DNA from: an uncultured Clostridia bacterium
GTDB lineage: Bacteria > Bacillota > Clostridia > Oscillospirales > Ruminococcaceae
Reading direction: 5' to 3'
DNA: 7,491 bases
NCBI GenBank assembly: GCA_946563605.1
Contig: CAMNVW010000071.1
Location: 1-7,491, forward strand
The notes under the pieces are model-generated. The model made no database searches and was not told the DNA's origin. It worked only from the letters and a program-made list of their open reading frames with translations. The stretch's first letter is position 1. Every line of letters begins with the position of its first letter. Shown in pieces: positions 6,346-7,491 of this stretch. The position numbers and the translations under genes are program-made.

Positions 6346-7044
6346 TCACCTCATGTTGATAATTGCGCGGTTGATGCCATCGTATGCTCCCCGTGGCAGA
6401 GGAATGGACACGCCGTCGTTCAGCTTGATTTCCGTTTTTGTGACGCGGCTGATCTGGGTCAGGTTGACGACTACCGAACGGCTCGCACGGTAAAAGCGGT
6501 CATCCAGTTCCTTTTCCAGCTCGCTCAAGGTCATTTTTACCGTAAAGTCATCGGACGCATGGATCGTCACATAGTTTCCGAATACATCCGCATAGCGAAT
6601 CTGATAGATGGGGATGCGCACCATTTCGCTGCCGACTTCAAAATTCAAAATTTTCTCGTTCTTCGACAGCTTTTCCGCCGCCCTGTCCAGAACAGAGCAT
6701 AATTTTTCCTGCTTCACCGGCTTCATCAAATAATGAAGCGCCGCTACCTCGTACCCCTCGGATATGTAATCGGAATACCCCGTGATAAAAATAATCTGAA
6801 CCGTGTCGTTGTCCCTGCGCAGTTTTTTTGCCATCGTTACGCCGTCCATATTGCCCATTTCAATATCAAGCAGCAGGATATCATAGTCATTTTTCTCGGC
6901 ATAGTGAAACAGAAAATCCTCCGCAGAGGAAAACAAAGCCGCCTGCACCGTATGCCCCGCATCCTCTGCCCATTTCGTTACAAAATCAAAGACATATTGT
7001 CTGTCCGCGTCTGAATCGTCGCAAATTGCTATTTTATAATTCAT
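6346..7044 (-). CDS. LytTR-family response regulator (AgrA/VirR type)
   Basis: The product is 232 aa. The receiver domain (1 to about 120) has acidic residues D9-D10, phospho-acceptor Asp60 (LLLDIEM), Thr88 (FITGYSDY) and Lys108 (MKP). The C-terminal part (about 133-230) is a LytTR DNA-binding domain: IRYADVFGNYVTIH, the strand region FTVKMTLSELEKEL, and FYRASRSVVVNLTQISRV. Such regulators bind paired direct repeats upstream of peptide-signalling, bacteriocin or exporter operons. Its stop lies 5 bases before the favoured start of the kinase gene, so the two form a cognate pair. ATG 7044 follows AAAGG with a rather long gap of about 11 bases and lies 15 bases after the nucleotidyltransferase stop, suggesting one transcript. 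The exporter genes downstream, or the operon's own promoter outside the window, are likely targets. Confidence 0.92.
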   Translation of the reverse strand: MNYKIAICDDSDADRQYVFDFVTKWAEDAGHTVQAALFSSAEDFLFHYAEKNDYDILLLDIEMGNMDGVTMAKKLRRDNDTVQIIFITGYSDYISEGYEVAALHYLMKPVKQEKLCSVLDRAAEKLSKNEKILNFEVGSEMVRIPIYQIRYADVFGNYVTIHASDDFTVKMTLSELEKELDDRFYRASRSVVVNLTQISRVTKTEIKLNDGVSIPLPRGAYDGINRAIINMR

Positions 7045-7059
7045 GCTCTCATCATCCTT

Positions 7060-7491
7060 TTACACCATCGTTTGTATGAGTTCTTGCTCCAAGACGTCCG
7101 CAAAGCGCTGTATCGGCTCTGCAAGCGTTTGGGCATAATCGAAAATCTGTTTATCTTCTTTGTAATCAAGCGGTTTTCTGCGAACCTTCAAGGCGATTTT
7201 GAGGACATCGGAATCGGGGCAAATGTTATTTTCCAATGCCCATTCTGCCGCCTGCGTCTTTGCAATAATCTTACCCGTGCGAAGCGTATAAATACACCGC
7301 GCTATATCCAGCATCCAACCGAAGGAATAAAAGCTGCGTCCTGTTTCCTGTGCGTACTTTCTTATCGTTTCATAATGATGCTTTACATCGGCACAAAGCT
7401 TCGCAAAAGCAGGAGATTGCAGCTGCGTCCGAACATCCCTTCCCCAAAGCAGAACACCTCTTTCGATGAGCTCCGCCATGCTGAAGCTGTC
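7060..7491 (-). CDS. AadA-like nucleotidyltransferase, C-terminal part (5' end outside window)
   Basis: The last 143 residues are visible; the frame is open to the window edge (DSFS precedes an internal Met at 7479). ELIERGVLLWGRDVR is typical of the end of a pol-beta-type nucleotidyltransferase core. The following helical region (FGWMLDIARCIYTLRTGK, then AKTQAAEWALEN) closely follows the C-terminal helical domain (DUF4111-like) of the aminoglycoside adenylyltransferases AadA/ANT(9), which move AMP from ATP onto aminoglycoside hydroxyls. The catalytic motif and substrate-contact residues lie outside the window, so activity and substrate cannot be judged; many such proteins are uncharacterised homologues rather than resistance enzymes. 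Its close spacing to the response regulator suggests shared transcription and perhaps a role in antibiotic response or self-protection. Confidence 0.75.
   Translation of the reverse strand, partial: DSFSMAELIERGVLLWGRDVRTQLQSPAFAKLCADVKHHYETIRKYAQETGRSFYSFGWMLDIARCIYTLRTGKIIAKTQAAEWALENNICPDSDVLKIALKVRRKPLDYKEDKQIFDYAQTLAEPIQRFADVLEQELIQTMV

Noticed and set aside
5660..6493. Long + strand open frame (277 codons) opposite the kinase and regulator genes
   Set aside because: It spans two real genes on the other strand, each with complete family motifs. Its own translation looks random.

Overview
The window looks like chromosomal DNA of a mid-GC, probably spore-forming Clostridia bacterium. An Oscillospiraceae/Ruminococcaceae-type gut anaerobe is my best guess, at low confidence. 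The reasons are the strong purine-rich Shine-Dalgarno sites, the LytTR regulator with an AgrC/ComD-type kinase, the lantibiotic-exporter-like ABC proteins, and a promoter that appears to carry tandem Spo0A boxes.

Left part, + strand (1-1768). The first 58 bases probably hold the last codons of a gene entering from the left, followed by a stem-loop terminator. About 150 bases of AT-rich DNA lead to a promoter with two 0A-box-like sequences one helical turn apart and an extended -10. It drives one monocistronic gene (333-1730, TTG start). The product is predicted to be exported and then anchored by a C-terminal membrane segment: a folded ectodomain of unknown family, a Ser/Thr/Asn-rich stalk with ten serines in a row, one transmembrane helix and a very acidic cytoplasmic tail. 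Two perfect back-to-back inverted repeats lie inside its coding sequence. A bidirectional terminator ends it and also serves the converging operon.

Right part, - strand (7491 down to 1869). Five genes run in one direction with small gaps or overlaps: an AadA-like nucleotidyltransferase (5' end outside the window), a LytTR response regulator, a short soluble GHKL histidine kinase, and two half-size ABC exporters with fused membrane and ATPase domains. The first three are tightly packed. The two exporter genes overlap each other but are separated from the kinase by about 97 bases holding an intrinsic-terminator-like hairpin and a duplicated 14-15 base element. The exporters could therefore be regulated separately from the regulators.

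How the parts may work together (inference): the kinase has no membrane or sensory domain, so it must receive its signal from a partner protein or a cytoplasmic ligand. The heterodimeric exporter encoded next to it is an obvious candidate partner or target. An antibiotic-modifying-type nucleotidyltransferase, a two-component pair and a drug/peptide-type exporter together suggest a self-protection or peptide-signalling module. No precursor peptide or biosynthetic enzyme is visible here, and the operon promoter lies outside the window.
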